Assembly: GCF_004022465.1 (NCBI RefSeq)
Contig: NZ_SAVA01000002.1
Coordinates: forward strand, 186,001 to 250,000
Length of the DNA: 64,000 bases
Direction: 5' to 3'
Origin: Rhodobacter huangdaonensis
GTDB taxonomy: Bacteria > Pseudomonadota > Alphaproteobacteria > Rhodobacterales > Rhodobacteraceae
In this document: positions 39,663-49,649 of the stretch, in pieces
Position numbering within the stretch: position 1 is the stretch's first letter
Layout of the letters: the number at the start of each line of letters is the position of its first letter
Program-made: the position numbers and the translations under genes
The notes under the pieces: model-generated
What the model was told of the DNA's origin: nothing
Database searches by the model: none
Seen by the model: only the letters and a program-made list of their open reading frames with translations

Positions 39663-42209
39663 TCAGCCGAGCAGCCGCGCCGTCATCTCGCTCAGATCCC
39701 GGCTCAGCCCCTCGACCGCGGCGATCCGTTCGAGCTCGGCGCGGATCTTCGCCTGCCGCCCGGCGTCATAGCGCGCGCGGGTCTCGAAGGCGGTCGACAT
39801 CCGCGCCGCGGTCTGCGGGTTCACCGGATCAAGCCGGATCAGCCAATTGGCATAGAAGCGATAGCCCGCGCCATCGGCGCGGTGGAAGCCCGCGTGGTTG
39901 GCCGAAAGCCCGCCCATCAGCGCGCGGAAGCGGTTCGGGTTCTTCCAGGTGAAGAGCGGGTCTTCCGCCAGCCGCGCGGCACGGTCGGCCGCCTCGGCGG
40001 GCGGGCAGAGCGCGAGCTGGGTGGTGAACCACTTGTCCAGCACCAGCGCATTCTCCTGCCAGCGGGCACGGAACCGGGCAAGCGCCGCCTCGCCCTTGCC
40101 CTGTGCCACCAGAAGCCCAAGCGCGCCAAGGCTCTCGGTCATGTTGGTCGCGCTGTCGAAAAGCGCCGCCGCCCGCGCGCCGCCATCGAGCCGGCCCAAG
40201 AGCGCCAGACAGGCCAGCCGCAGCGACCGCCGCCCGGCATCGGCCGCCTCGGGCCGATAGGTGCCGGGCAGGGCGCAGGCGTCGAAGGTCGCGGCAAGCG
40301 TGGCCTCGTGACGCGCGGCCAGCGCCTGCATCAGCGCCGCGCGCGCGGCATGGATCGCGTCCGGATCGGCGACCTTGCCAGACGCGGCGATCGCCTGCGC
40401 GATCTCGTCCTCGGAGGGCAGGCGCAGCACGAGGGCGCGGAAGGCCGGATCGGCGCTTTCGTCGGCGATCAGCCCGCCCACGGCGTCGAGATATTCGGCA
40501 TCGGGCGCCGCCCCCGTGGTCATCGCGATCAGCGTCTCGCGCGCCAGGTTGCGGCCGGCCTCCCAGCGGTTGAACGGGTCGGTGTCGTGTGCCAGCAGGA
40601 AGGCCTGCTCGGCGGGCGAGCTCTGCCGCTCCAGCACCACGGGCGCCGAGAAGCCGCGCAGGATCGAGGGCACGGGTCTTGCGCCGAGCCCCTCGAAGGC
40701 AAAGCTCTGCCGCGCCTCGGTCATCTCGAGCACGCGGGTCGGCACCACCTCGTCGCCGTTCGGGCCGATCAGCCCGACCGCGATCGGGATCAGCCGCGGC
40801 GGCTTTTCCGCCTGCCCCGGGGTGGGTTTGGTTTCCTGCGAGAACTCAAGCGTGTAGGTGCCGTTCTCGAAGGTCTCCTCCACCGTCAGATGCGGCGTGC
40901 CGGCATCGGTGTACCAGCGCTTGAACTGGCCCAGATCGCGGCCCGAGGCATCCTCGAAGACGGTGATCCAGTCCTCGATGGTGCAGGCCTGCCCGTCGTG
41001 GCGCGCAAAATAGAGATCCATCGCCGCGCGGAACCCGTCAGGGCCCAGCAGCGTCTGCAGCATCCGCACCACCTCGGCGCCCTTTTCATAGACGGTCGAG
41101 GTGTAGAAGTTGTTGATCTCGCGGTAATGGTCGGGGCGCGGCGGATGGGCGAGGGGGCCGGCATCCTCGCGGAACTGGCGCGCGCGCAGCGCGATCACGT
41201 CCTCGATCCGCTTCACCGCGCCAAGCCGCATGTCCGCGGTGAAGGACTGGTCGCGGAAGACCGTCAGCCCTTCCTTCAGGCACAGCTGGAACCAGTCGCG
41301 GCAGGTGATGCGGTCGCCGGTCCAGTTGTGGAAATACTCGTGCCCGATCACCCCCTCGATGCGCTCGTAATCGAGATCGGTCGCGGTCTCGGGCGAGGCG
41401 AGGACGAGCTTCGAGTTGAAGATGTTCAGCCCCTTGTTCTCCATCGCCCCCATGTTGAAATCATCGACCGCAACAAGGTTGAAGACGTCGAGGTCGTATT
41501 CGCGCCCGAACGCCTCCTCGTCCCATTTCATCGAGCGCTGGATCGCGCCGAGCGCATAGTCGGTGCGGTCCTCGTCGCCCGGGCGGACCCAGACGTTCAG
41601 ATCGGTCTTGCGCCCCGACATCGTGGTGAAGCTGCCCGGCGTCGCCACCAGCTCGCCCGCGACGAGGGCGAAGAGATAGGCAGGCTTCGGCCAGGGGTCG
41701 TCCCATTCGGCCCAGCCCGCGCCCGCGCCGACCGGGTTGCCGTTCGACAAAAGCACCGGCGCATCCCCCTCGATGCGCACGTGGAAACGCGCCATCACGT
41801 CGGGGCGGTCGGGGTAGAAGGTGATCTTGCGGAAGCCCTCGGCCTCGCATTGGGTGCAATACATGCCCTTCGACATGTAGAGCCCTTCGAGCGCGGTGTT
41901 CGCCTCGGGCGCGATCTCGACCTCGGTCTCGAGGGTGAAGGGGCCTTCGGGCAGCGCGGCGGGGTGGATGGTGAGGCCGGTCTCGGTCAGCCGGTAATCC
42001 GCGGGCTTGAGCGCAGCGCCGTCGATGGCGAGCGAGATCAGCTTCAGCTCCTCGCCGTCGAGCTGCAGGGCCGCCCCCGCCGCACGCGGAGCCAGCGCCA
42101 GCCGCGCCGTGACCCGCGTCGCGCGCGGTGCAAGGCGGAAGGTCAGCGAGACCGTGCTCAGGGTGAAGGGATAGGGGCGATAATCGGAAAGATAGGTGGT
42201 GCCGTCCAT
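39663..42209 (-). CDS. pepN: aminopeptidase N (M1 family)
   Basis: The 848-residue zinc aminopeptidase has the M1 exopeptidase motif GAMENKGLNIFN and the zinc site VIGHEYFHNWTGDRITCRDW (HExxH-x18-E), with the third ligand glutamate in LKEGLTVFRDQ. It is of E. coli PepN type with a long helical C-terminal domain. The start MDGTTYLSD is decided by GGAGG nine bases upstream; six extra in-frame codons are possible. It removes N-terminal residues from peptides in the cytoplasm. Confidence 0.95.
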   Translation of the reverse strand: MDGTTYLSDYRPYPFTLSTVSLTFRLAPRATRVTARLALAPRAAGAALQLDGEELKLISLAIDGAALKPADYRLTETGLTIHPAALPEGPFTLETEVEIAPEANTALEGLYMSKGMYCTQCEAEGFRKITFYPDRPDVMARFHVRIEGDAPVLLSNGNPVGAGAGWAEWDDPWPKPAYLFALVAGELVATPGSFTTMSGRKTDLNVWVRPGDEDRTDYALGAIQRSMKWDEEAFGREYDLDVFNLVAVDDFNMGAMENKGLNIFNSKLVLASPETATDLDYERIEGVIGHEYFHNWTGDRITCRDWFQLCLKEGLTVFRDQSFTADMRLGAVKRIEDVIALRARQFREDAGPLAHPPRPDHYREINNFYTSTVYEKGAEVVRMLQTLLGPDGFRAAMDLYFARHDGQACTIEDWITVFEDASGRDLGQFKRWYTDAGTPHLTVEETFENGTYTLEFSQETKPTPGQAEKPPRLIPIAVGLIGPNGDEVVPTRVLEMTEARQSFAFEGLGARPVPSILRGFSAPVVLERQSSPAEQAFLLAHDTDPFNRWEAGRNLARETLIAMTTGAAPDAEYLDAVGGLIADESADPAFRALVLRLPSEDEIAQAIAASGKVADPDAIHAARAALMQALAARHEATLAATFDACALPGTYRPEAADAGRRSLRLACLALLGRLDGGARAAALFDSATNMTESLGALGLLVAQGKGEAALARFRARWQENALVLDKWFTTQLALCPPAEAADRAARLAEDPLFTWKNPNRFRALMGGLSANHAGFHRADGAGYRFYANWLIRLDPVNPQTAARMSTAFETRARYDAGRQAKIRAELERIAAVEGLSRDLSEMTARLLG

Positions 42210-42427
42210 GGAATTCTGCCTCCGCAATTGGCGCCAAAGCTAGGCCCCGCGGCCGGCAGGGGCAAGGGGGCGGGGCGGTTCGCGCGCTGCCCGGTCCTGC
42301 GGCAGGATCTTGCCGGGCTTGCGCAGAGTGATCGGTCAGACCCTGCGGAATGGCGGAAATCACGGCATTTTCGCTGGACAGGGGGGCAGGCTCGGGCAAA
42401 AGGTGACGCGCAAAGAAGGAGGCCAGA

Positions 42428-44584
42428 ATGACGGCACGGGTGGAACGCGAAGGGTTGCAGGTGGCGGCGGAGCTGGCCGCTTTCGTCGAGGAACGGGCGC
42501 TGCCGGGCACCGGGGTGGAGCCGGCGCGGTTCTGGGCGGGCTTCTCGGCGCTGCTGCATGAGCTCGGGCTGAAGAACCGTGCGCTTCTGGACAAGCGCGA
42601 GGCGATCCAGTCGAAGATCGACGACTGGCACCTGCATCACCGCGGCAAGGGCCATGACGCCGTGGCCTATCGCGCCTTCCTCGAGGAAATCGGCTATATC
42701 GTGCCCGAGGGCGAGGATTTCGCAATCGAGACCGCGGCGACCGACCCCGAGTTCGCCACCATCTGCGGCCCGCAGCTGGTCGTGCCGATCACCAATGCGC
42801 GCTATGCGCTGAACGCGGCGAATGCGCGCTGGGGCTCGCTTTACGACGCGCTTTACGGCACCGATGCACTCGGCGCGGCGCCCGTGGCGAAGGGCTATGA
42901 CCCGGCACGCGGCGCACGGGTGATCGCCTGGGCGAAGGATTTCCTCGACCAGAGCTTCCCGCTGGTCGCCGGCAGCTGGGCCGCGGTCACCCGGCTCTGG
43001 ATCGAGGATGGCGGGCTCTTCGCCGAGACCTCGGAAGAGACCGGGCTGAAGGACCCGGCGCAATTCGTGGGCTTTGCCGGCGAGGCGGGGGCGCCGGTCT
43101 CGGTGGTGCTGCGCCACAACGACCTGCATGTCATCGTCGACATCGACCCGAGCCATCCGATCGGCAAGACCGATCCCGCCGGCATCAGTGACGTGCGGCT
43201 GGAGGCGGCGATCTCCTCGATCATGGATTGCGAGGATTCGGTCGCCTGCGTCGATGCCGAGGACAAGGTGCTCGCCTATGCGAACTGGCTTGGCCTGATG
43301 CAGGGCACGCTTGCCGAAGAGGTGACGAAGGGGGCTGCCACCTTCACCCGGGCGCTGACCCCCGATCTGGCCTTCGTCGACCCCGACGGCATCGACTTCA
43401 CGCTGAAGGGCCGCGCGCTGATGCTGGTGCGCAATGTCGGCCATCTGATGACCACGCCGGCGATCCTGACCCGCGACGGTGCCGAGGCCTTCGAGGGGCT
43501 GATGGACGCGATGGTGACGGTGCTCTGCGCGCTGCACGACCTGAAGAAGGAGACGGGCGTGCGCAATTCGGTCACCGGCTCGGTCTATGTGGTGAAGCCA
43601 AAGATGCACGGGCCCGAGGAAGTGGCCTTCGCCGACGAGATCTTCGACCGGGTCGAGGAGGTGCTGGGCCTGCCGCGCCACACCGTCAAGCTCGGCATCA
43701 TGGACGAGGAGCGGCGCACCTCGGTCAACCTGAAGGAATGCATCCGCGCCGCGAAGCATCGGGTGGCCTTCATCAACACCGGCTTCCTCGACCGCACCGG
43801 CGACGAGATCCACACCTCGATGGAGGCGGGGCCGATGCTGAGGAAGGGCGAGATGAAGTCGCAGCCCTGGATCCAGGCCTATGAGGACCGCAATGTCGAC
43901 ATCGGCCTGCGCTGCGGGCTTGCCGGCAAGGCGCAGATCGGCAAGGGGATGTGGGCGGCGCCCGACAAGATGGCCGACATGCTGGCGCAGAAGATCGGCC
44001 ATCCGAGTGCGGGCGCGAATTGCGCCTGGGTGCCGAGCCCGACCGCGGCGACCCTGCACGCGACGCATTACCACCGCATCGACGTGAAGGCGCGTCAGCG
44101 CGAGATCGCGGCGATGAACCGGCCCGGCCGGCTCGACGACCTGCTGACGATCCCGCTTGCCGCCGGGCGGAATTACTCCGAGGCCGAGATCACCGACGAG
44201 ATCGAGAACAACGCGCAGGGCATCCTTGGCTATGTCGTGCGCTGGGTCGATCAGGGGGTGGGCTGCTCGAAGGTGCCCGACATCCATGACGTCGGCCTGA
44301 TGGAGGACCGCGCCACCTGCCGGATCTCGAGCCAGGCGCTGGCGAACTGGCTGCACCATGGCGTGGTCAGCGAGGGCCGGGTGATGGAGGCGCTGCGCAA
44401 GATGGCGGCGGTGGTCGACCGGCAGAACGCCGGCGATCCGGCCTATCGGCCGATGGCGCCGGGCTATGACGGGCTCGCCTTCCAGGCGGCCTGTGATCTT
44501 GTCTTCCTCGGCTCGGTGCAGCCCTCGGGCTATACCGAGCCGGTGCTGCACGCGCGCCGCGCCCAGGTGAAGGCGGGCGGCTGA
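42428..44584 (+). CDS. glcB: malate synthase G
   Basis: The 718-residue isoform G condenses glyoxylate and acetyl-CoA to malate. Recognisable parts are IMDCEDSVACVDAEDKVLAY, GSVYVVKPKMHGPEEVAFA, the catalytic-loop region LKECIRAAKHRVAFINTGFLDRTGDEIHT (landmark FINTGFLDRTGDEIHT) and CAWVPSPTAATLHATHYH. AAGAAGGAGGCCAGA precedes the ATG. No isocitrate lyase is adjacent, so it may serve glyoxylate from other sources, for example the ethylmalonyl-CoA pathway known in Rhodobacter. Confidence 0.96.
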   Translation: MTARVEREGLQVAAELAAFVEERALPGTGVEPARFWAGFSALLHELGLKNRALLDKREAIQSKIDDWHLHHRGKGHDAVAYRAFLEEIGYIVPEGEDFAIETAATDPEFATICGPQLVVPITNARYALNAANARWGSLYDALYGTDALGAAPVAKGYDPARGARVIAWAKDFLDQSFPLVAGSWAAVTRLWIEDGGLFAETSEETGLKDPAQFVGFAGEAGAPVSVVLRHNDLHVIVDIDPSHPIGKTDPAGISDVRLEAAISSIMDCEDSVACVDAEDKVLAYANWLGLMQGTLAEEVTKGAATFTRALTPDLAFVDPDGIDFTLKGRALMLVRNVGHLMTTPAILTRDGAEAFEGLMDAMVTVLCALHDLKKETGVRNSVTGSVYVVKPKMHGPEEVAFADEIFDRVEEVLGLPRHTVKLGIMDEERRTSVNLKECIRAAKHRVAFINTGFLDRTGDEIHTSMEAGPMLRKGEMKSQPWIQAYEDRNVDIGLRCGLAGKAQIGKGMWAAPDKMADMLAQKIGHPSAGANCAWVPSPTAATLHATHYHRIDVKARQREIAAMNRPGRLDDLLTIPLAAGRNYSEAEITDEIENNAQGILGYVVRWVDQGVGCSKVPDIHDVGLMEDRATCRISSQALANWLHHGVVSEGRVMEALRKMAAVVDRQNAGDPAYRPMAPGYDGLAFQAACDLVFLGSVQPSGYTEPVLHARRAQVKAGG

Positions 44585-44598
44585 GGCGTTGCGAAGGA

Positions 44599-44652
44599 GA
44601 GGGGGCGCTGCCCCCTCGCCCCCGAGGTATTTCGGGCAAGGAGAAAGCAGGG
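44599..44652. repeat. composite palindromic repeat, copy D (single arm)
   Basis: Hairpin GAGGGGGC-GCT-GCCCCCTC followed by CCCCCGAGGTATTTCGGGC and AAGGAGAAAGCAGG. Only one half of the composite is present. It follows glcB directly and could be its terminator. Confidence 0.85.
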
Positions 44653-44716
44653 GGGCGGTTTTTGCCCGGCAACGGGGCAGATTTCCCGGATGCACAGCCC
44701 CTGCGCGGTGATGCGT

Positions 44717-44753
44717 CTTTTCCGGCACTCGGAGACCGACTAGCTTTTCCGGC
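44717..44753 (+). repeat. 10-bp direct repeat before the puuD-like gene
   Basis: CTTTTCCGGC occurs at 44717-44726 and again at 44744-44753, 27 bp apart start to start, ending 15 bp before the ATG. It may be a regulator binding site, but no known motif is matched. Confidence 0.4.
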
Positions 44754-44768
44754 GAAAGGAGTTTCACC

Positions 44769-45542
44769 ATGACGAGACCTGTTGTCGGCATCATCGGCAA
44801 TCGCGGCCTGCTGAACGGGCGCTATCCCGTGCACGAAGGCGGGCAGATGAACTCCTGTGCGGTGAGCCATGTGGCACAGTGCATCCCGCTGCTGATCCCG
44901 GCCGACCCGGCCTATCTGTCGGTCGAGGAGCTGCTCGAGGTTTGCGACGGTTTCCTGCTCACCGGCGGGAGACCGAATGTGCACCCGAACGAATATGGCG
45001 AGGCGGAGACCGAGAAGCACGGCACCTTCGACCGCGCCCGCGATGCGATTACCCTGCCGCTGGTGCGCGCCTGTGTCGCGCGGGGTCAGCCCTTCCTCGG
45101 CATCTGTCGCGGCTTTCAGGAGGTGAACGTGGCGATGGGCGGCACGCTCTACCCGGAAATCCGCGAGCTGCCGGGGCGGATGAACCACCGGATGCCGCCC
45201 GAAGGCACGCTCGAGGAGGCCTTTGCGCTGCGCCACAAGGTGGAGCTGACGCCGGGCGGGCGCTTCGCGCGGCTGTTCGGCGCGAGCGAGGTGATGACCA
45301 ACACGCTGCACGGGCAGGGCATTGCCGCGCCGGGGCCGCGGGTGGTGATCGAGGGGCGCGCCGAGGACGGCACGCCCGAGGCGATCTGGGTGCGCGATGC
45401 GCCGGGCTTCACCCTTGCGGTGCAATGGCACCCGGAATGGAACGCCGAGGCCGATCCGGTCTCGCGCCCGCTCTTCACCGCCTTCGGCGATGCGGTGCGG
45501 GAATGGGCGGCGGGCAAGGGGCAGGCGGCGCAGGTCGCCTGA
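44769..45542 (+). CDS. gamma-glutamyl-gamma-aminobutyrate hydrolase family protein (class I GATase-like)
   Basis: The 257-residue protein has the class I glutamine-amidotransferase fold: nucleophile cysteine in PFLGICRGFQEVNVAMGG and the His/Glu pair in LAVQWHPEWN. FLLTGGRPNVHPNEYG and HRMPPEG are typical of PuuD-type peptidases, which release GABA or related amines from gamma-glutamyl conjugates. No other puu gene is nearby, so the physiological substrate is open. GAAAGGAGTTTCACC precedes the ATG. It is convergent with the AlkD-like gene, three bases apart. Confidence 0.88.
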   Translation: MTRPVVGIIGNRGLLNGRYPVHEGGQMNSCAVSHVAQCIPLLIPADPAYLSVEELLEVCDGFLLTGGRPNVHPNEYGEAETEKHGTFDRARDAITLPLVRACVARGQPFLGICRGFQEVNVAMGGTLYPEIRELPGRMNHRMPPEGTLEEAFALRHKVELTPGGRFARLFGASEVMTNTLHGQGIAAPGPRVVIEGRAEDGTPEAIWVRDAPGFTLAVQWHPEWNAEADPVSRPLFTAFGDAVREWAAGKGQAAQVA

Positions 45543-45545
45543 GCC

Positions 45546-46382
45546 CTAGAGGTATCTCGCCGCTTCCTTGCGTGCGAAGGGCTTGAGCCGGTCGCCATGC
45601 GCCTCGAGCCAGACGCGCACGCGGGGCGCGTCGTGTTTCGCGAGTTCCCGCAGCCACCAGCCGATCGCCTTCTGGATGAACCAGTCGCGGTCGGGTGCCA
45701 GCCGGTCGGCCCAGCCGAGCACACGCTCGCGGATCGCGACCTCCTCGGCGGTGGGGTGGTTCGACTTGGTGAAGGGCAGGGTGATGACCAGCGCCGCGCG
45801 CCGGGTCCACATGTTGGGGCTGTCGATCCAGCTCTCGACCCGGTCGAGCCGGGCGGGATCGGCGGTAAGCCGGCGCGCGCCCGCGGCGCAGGCGGTGTCG
45901 GCCACGGCCCAGGCGTCGAACCCTTCGGCCCAGCCGGCGATCATCTCCCAGGCGGCTTCGTCGGGGCGGATCCGGGCCTGGGTCAGCAGTTTCGCCGCGG
46001 CGATCATCGCCTCGTGGATGTTGCTGTCCCACAGCCCGCGGGCGAGGGCGAGGCGTTCGTCCAGCGTCGCCTGCGCCCGCCACAGCCGCGCGCAATCCTC
46101 GATCAGCGGCACCGGCACACCGAGATAGCGGCGCTCGGCCTTGTGATAGGCGGCGGCATCTTCTGCGCGCCCGGCATCGCCGCAGGCCTCGAGTGCCGCG
46201 ATCGCATCCGCAACGCCGGGCGGCGGGCCGAGGTCTTCGGCCGCCTCCGGCTCGGCATATTGCACATAGGCGGCATCCGAGGCGGCATAGGCCGCGGCCT
46301 CGGCGGCCAGCTGCGCCTCCTCGGCGGACATCTCGCGCTCGGGGCCCTGACGGATCAGTTTCGGCTTGCGGCTGCGCCCCAT
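45546..46382 (-). CDS. DNA alkylation repair protein (AlkD-like HEAT repeats)
   Basis: The 278-residue product has an Ala/Glu-rich N-terminal extension (about 90 residues) and an AlkD-type HEAT-repeat domain, with WDSNIHEAMIAAAKLL, the helix DSPNMWTRRAALVITLPF, and the conserved DRDWFIQKAIGWWLRELAK. AlkD enzymes excise bulky or cationic alkylated bases without base flipping. The start MGRSRKPK follows GGAG and overlaps the glmS stop (TGATG), so it belongs to the glmU-glmS unit. The frame stays open upstream inside glmS, but that extension is not a real protein sequence. Confidence 0.85.
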   Translation of the reverse strand: MGRSRKPKLIRQGPEREMSAEEAQLAAEAAAYAASDAAYVQYAEPEAAEDLGPPPGVADAIAALEACGDAGRAEDAAAYHKAERRYLGVPVPLIEDCARLWRAQATLDERLALARGLWDSNIHEAMIAAAKLLTQARIRPDEAAWEMIAGWAEGFDAWAVADTACAAGARRLTADPARLDRVESWIDSPNMWTRRAALVITLPFTKSNHPTAEEVAIRERVLGWADRLAPDRDWFIQKAIGWWLRELAKHDAPRVRVWLEAHGDRLKPFARKEAARYL

Positions 46383-48196
46383 CACTCCACCGTCACGGAT
46401 TTCGCCAGGTTGCGCGGCTGGTCCACGTCCGTGCCCTTGGCGATGGCGGTGTGATAGGCCAGAAGCTGCGCCGGCAGCGCGTAGAGGATCGGCGCGAAGG
46501 GCTCGGCCACCGCGGGCATCTTCAGCGTGGCCCAAGTGCCCTCGGCCGCCTCGGCGATGCCCTTCGCATCCGAGATCAGCAGCACCATGCCGTGGCGCGC
46601 CATCACCTCCTGCATGTTCGACACGGTCTTGTCGAAGAGCCGGTCATGCGGCGCCATCACGATCACCGGCACCATCCGGTCGATGAGCGCAATGGGGCCG
46701 TGCTTGAGCTCGCCAGAGGCATAGCCCTCGGCATGGATGTAGCTGATTTCCTTGAGCTTCAGTGCGCCCTCGAGGGCCAGCGGGAACATCGGGCCGCGGC
46801 CGAGGAAGAGGATATCCTGCGCCTCGGCCAGCCGCTCGGCGAGCTTCACGATCGGCTCCGAGGTGGCGAGTGCGGCGTTCATCAGCCCCGGAAGCGACCT
46901 GAGCGCCTCCAGATGCGCGGCGAGCGCCTCGGGCCCGATCCGGCCGCGGTCGACGCCCGCCTTCAGCGCCATCACCGCCAGCACCAGAAGCTGGCAGGTG
47001 AAGGCCTTGGTCGAGGCGACGCCCACCTCGACACCGGCGAGGATCGGCAGCGCCACGTCGCATTCGCGCGCGATCGAGGAGGTGGCGACGTTCACCACGG
47101 CGATGGTCTTGCGCACCTTCTCGGCGCAATAGCGCAGCGCGGCGAGGGTGTCGGCGGTCTCGCCCGACTGGCTGACGAAGATGGCGAAGCTGTTTTCCGG
47201 CAGCGGCGGCTCGCGATAGCGGAACTCGGAGGCGACGTCGATCTCGCAGGGCAGGCCGGCGAGGCTCTCGAACCAGTATTTCGCCACGGTGCAGGCGTAG
47301 AAAGCGGTGCCGCAGGCGACGAGCGTCAGCCGGTCGAGCCCGGTGAAATCAAGCGATTCCGGCAGGTTGACCCCATTCTCGCGCAGGTAATGGTGCAGCG
47401 CGTCGCCCAGAACCACCGGCTGTTCGGCGATTTCCTTCGCCATGAAATGCTTGTAGCCGCCTTTCTCGACGCGGGTGGCGCCAAGGTCGATGCGGGTCTC
47501 GTCGCGGTTCGCGCGGCGGCCCTCGGCGTCGAAGATCTCGGCGCCCTTGCGGGTGATGAAGGCATAATCGCCCTCGGCCAGATAGGTGATGCGGTCGGTG
47601 AGCGGGGCGAGCGCGATCGCATCCGAGCCCACGAACATCTCGCCGTCGCCATGGCCGATGGCGAGCGGCGAGCCCTTGCGCGCGGCGATCAGCAGGTCGT
47701 CCTCGCCGGCGAAGATCCACAGCAGCGCGAAGGCCCCCTCGAGCTTCTTCAGCGTCGCCACGGCGGCCTCGCGCGGGGAAAGGCCGCGGTCGATGAACAT
47801 GCGGGTGATCAGCGCGACGGTCTCGGTGTCGGTCTGGGTCTCGGCGATCAGCCCGGCGGCGGCGGCCTCCTCGCGGAGTTCGCGGAAGTTCTCGATGATG
47901 CCGTTGTGGACCACGGCAACCGGGCCCGAGAGATGCGGATGGGCATTGCCCACCGTTGCCGCGCCATGCGTCGCCCAGCGGGTATGGCCGATGCCCGCCT
48001 TGCCCGCGAGCGGCTCGTGCACCAGCAGGTCGGACAGGTTCACCAGCTTGCCCACGGCGCGGCGCCGGTCGAGCCGGCCGCCGTTCACCGTCGCGATGCC
48101 CGCCGAGTCATAGCCGCGATATTCCAGCCGCTTGAGGCTTTCCACGAGCAGCGGCGCCACTTCGTGACTGCCAAGAACACCAATGATCCCACACAT
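46382..48196 (-). CDS. glmS: glutamine--fructose-6-phosphate aminotransferase
   Basis: The 604-residue enzyme makes glucosamine-6-phosphate. Cys2 of MCGIIGV is the glutaminase nucleophile; GIGHTRWATHG and HNGIIENFRELRE belong to the same domain. Two SIS domains follow (GTAFYACTVAKYWFE, VSQSGETADTLAALR) and the C-terminus LAKSVTVE is conserved. It starts immediately after the glmU stop on the minus strand and the pair supplies UDP-GlcNAc for peptidoglycan and lipopolysaccharide. Confidence 0.97.
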   Translation of the reverse strand: MCGIIGVLGSHEVAPLLVESLKRLEYRGYDSAGIATVNGGRLDRRRAVGKLVNLSDLLVHEPLAGKAGIGHTRWATHGAATVGNAHPHLSGPVAVVHNGIIENFRELREEAAAAGLIAETQTDTETVALITRMFIDRGLSPREAAVATLKKLEGAFALLWIFAGEDDLLIAARKGSPLAIGHGDGEMFVGSDAIALAPLTDRITYLAEGDYAFITRKGAEIFDAEGRRANRDETRIDLGATRVEKGGYKHFMAKEIAEQPVVLGDALHHYLRENGVNLPESLDFTGLDRLTLVACGTAFYACTVAKYWFESLAGLPCEIDVASEFRYREPPLPENSFAIFVSQSGETADTLAALRYCAEKVRKTIAVVNVATSSIARECDVALPILAGVEVGVASTKAFTCQLLVLAVMALKAGVDRGRIGPEALAAHLEALRSLPGLMNAALATSEPIVKLAERLAEAQDILFLGRGPMFPLALEGALKLKEISYIHAEGYASGELKHGPIALIDRMVPVIVMAPHDRLFDKTVSNMQEVMARHGMVLLISDAKGIAEAAEGTWATLKMPAVAEPFAPILYALPAQLLAYHTAIAKGTDVDQPRNLAKSVTVE

Positions 48197-49543
48197 TTAC
48201 GCGCCTTTCTTCAGGCTGGCTTTTTGCGCCCGGAGGCGCTCGAACAATTTCGTCGCAAGGCCCGGTTTCGACACCTGCTTGGCGCGGCCAAGCGCCAGCG
48301 CGCCCGGAGGCACGTCATTGGTGATGACCGAGCCCGAGGCGGTCAGCGCGCCGTCGCCCACCGTCACCGGCGCGACCAGCATCGTGTCCGAGCCGATGAA
48401 GGCATTGGCGCCGATCGTGGTGCGGTGCTTGAACACGCCGTCGTAATTGCAGGTCACGGTGCCGGCGCCGATGTTGGTGCCCTCGCCGATGTCGGCATCG
48501 CCCAGATAGGTCAGGTGGCCGACCTTCACCCCTTCGCCGAGGATCGAGTTCTTCACCTCGACGAAGTTGCCGACATGCACGTCCTCTGCGAGTTCCGCGC
48601 CGGGGCGCAGCCGGGCGAAGGGGCCGATGGTGGCGCCGCGCGAGATGTGGCAGCCCTCGAGATGGCAGAAGGCCTCGATCGTCGCGCCGCTCTCGATGGT
48701 GACGCCGGTGCCGAAGACGATGTTCGGGCCCAGCACCACGTCGCGGCCGATATAGGTATCAAGCGCGAACCAGACCGTCGCCGGGTCGGTCATGGTGACG
48801 CCGTTCTCCTGCGCCTCGGCGCGCATCCGCGCCTGGAACAGCGCCTCGGCGCGGGCAAGCTCGGCGCGGGTGTTGATGCCCAGCGTCTCGGCCTCGGGGC
48901 AGGTCACGATCTCGGCCGACAGGCCCTCGGCACGGGCCGCGGCGACGACATCGGTCAGGTAATATTCGCCCGCCGCATTGTCATTGCCGAGCCCGGCGAC
49001 AAGGCGGGCCAGCACCGCGGCGTCACAGGCGAGGACGCCCGAGTTGCACAGGGTGATCGCCCGCTCGGCCTCGCTCGCGTCCTTGAACTCGACGATCCGC
49101 TCGAGCGTGGCGCCCTGCGCCACCAGCCGGCCATAGCGGCCCGGATCGGCCGCCTCGAAGCCCAGCACGGTGACATCGGCGGGGCTTGCCGCCAGCGCCT
49201 CGAGCGTCTCGGGGCGGATGAACGGGGTGTCGCCGTAAAGCACGATCACCCGGCCCTCGAAGCCCGCAAGCGCGGGCAGGGCCTGCGCCACGGCATGGCC
49301 GGTGCCCAGCTGCTGGTCCTGCAGCACGACCTCGGCCTCGGGGTCGAGCCTGGCCACCGCTTTCGTCACCGCCTCGGCGCCATGGCCCGCGACGACGATC
49401 ACCCGCTCGGGTTCGAGTGCGCGGCCCGCGGCCAGCGCATGGGCGACAAGCGGCGCCGCGCCCAGCCGGTGCAGCACCTTCGGCAGGTCGGAATTCATGC
49501 GGGTGCCCTGTCCCGCGGCGAGAACGATCAGCGCAATGGCCAT
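48197..49543 (-). CDS. glmU: bifunctional GlcN-1-P acetyltransferase / GlcNAc-1-P uridyltransferase
   Basis: The 448-residue enzyme has an N-terminal pyrophosphorylase domain (LIVLAAGQGTRMNSDLPKVLH with the signature LAAGQGTRM) and a C-terminal left-handed beta-helix acetyltransferase (hexapeptide repeats, NFVEVKNSILGEGVKVGHLTY region, GAGTVTCNYDGVFKHRT). It makes UDP-GlcNAc from the product of GlmS plus GlmM. The start MAIALIV is chosen with AAGG upstream; 13 extra in-frame codons are unlikely. It is transcribed divergently from gph. Confidence 0.96.
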   Translation of the reverse strand: MAIALIVLAAGQGTRMNSDLPKVLHRLGAAPLVAHALAAGRALEPERVIVVAGHGAEAVTKAVARLDPEAEVVLQDQQLGTGHAVAQALPALAGFEGRVIVLYGDTPFIRPETLEALAASPADVTVLGFEAADPGRYGRLVAQGATLERIVEFKDASEAERAITLCNSGVLACDAAVLARLVAGLGNDNAAGEYYLTDVVAAARAEGLSAEIVTCPEAETLGINTRAELARAEALFQARMRAEAQENGVTMTDPATVWFALDTYIGRDVVLGPNIVFGTGVTIESGATIEAFCHLEGCHISRGATIGPFARLRPGAELAEDVHVGNFVEVKNSILGEGVKVGHLTYLGDADIGEGTNIGAGTVTCNYDGVFKHRTTIGANAFIGSDTMLVAPVTVGDGALTASGSVITNDVPPGALALGRAKQVSKPGLATKLFERLRAQKASLKKGA

Positions 49544-49649
49544 GAGAGTGCCTTTTCTTCTGCTCGTCCCCGTTTTACCCATAGCTTGCCCCGCCGCAAG
49601 TCCGCGCTCTTCACGCTCTCTTTCGCGGTGTTACGAGAAGGAGGCAGGA

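Noticed and set aside
49585..49605. Inverted repeat CTTGC/GCAAG between glmU and gph as an operator
   Set aside because: Five-base arms in GC-rich DNA are expected by chance.
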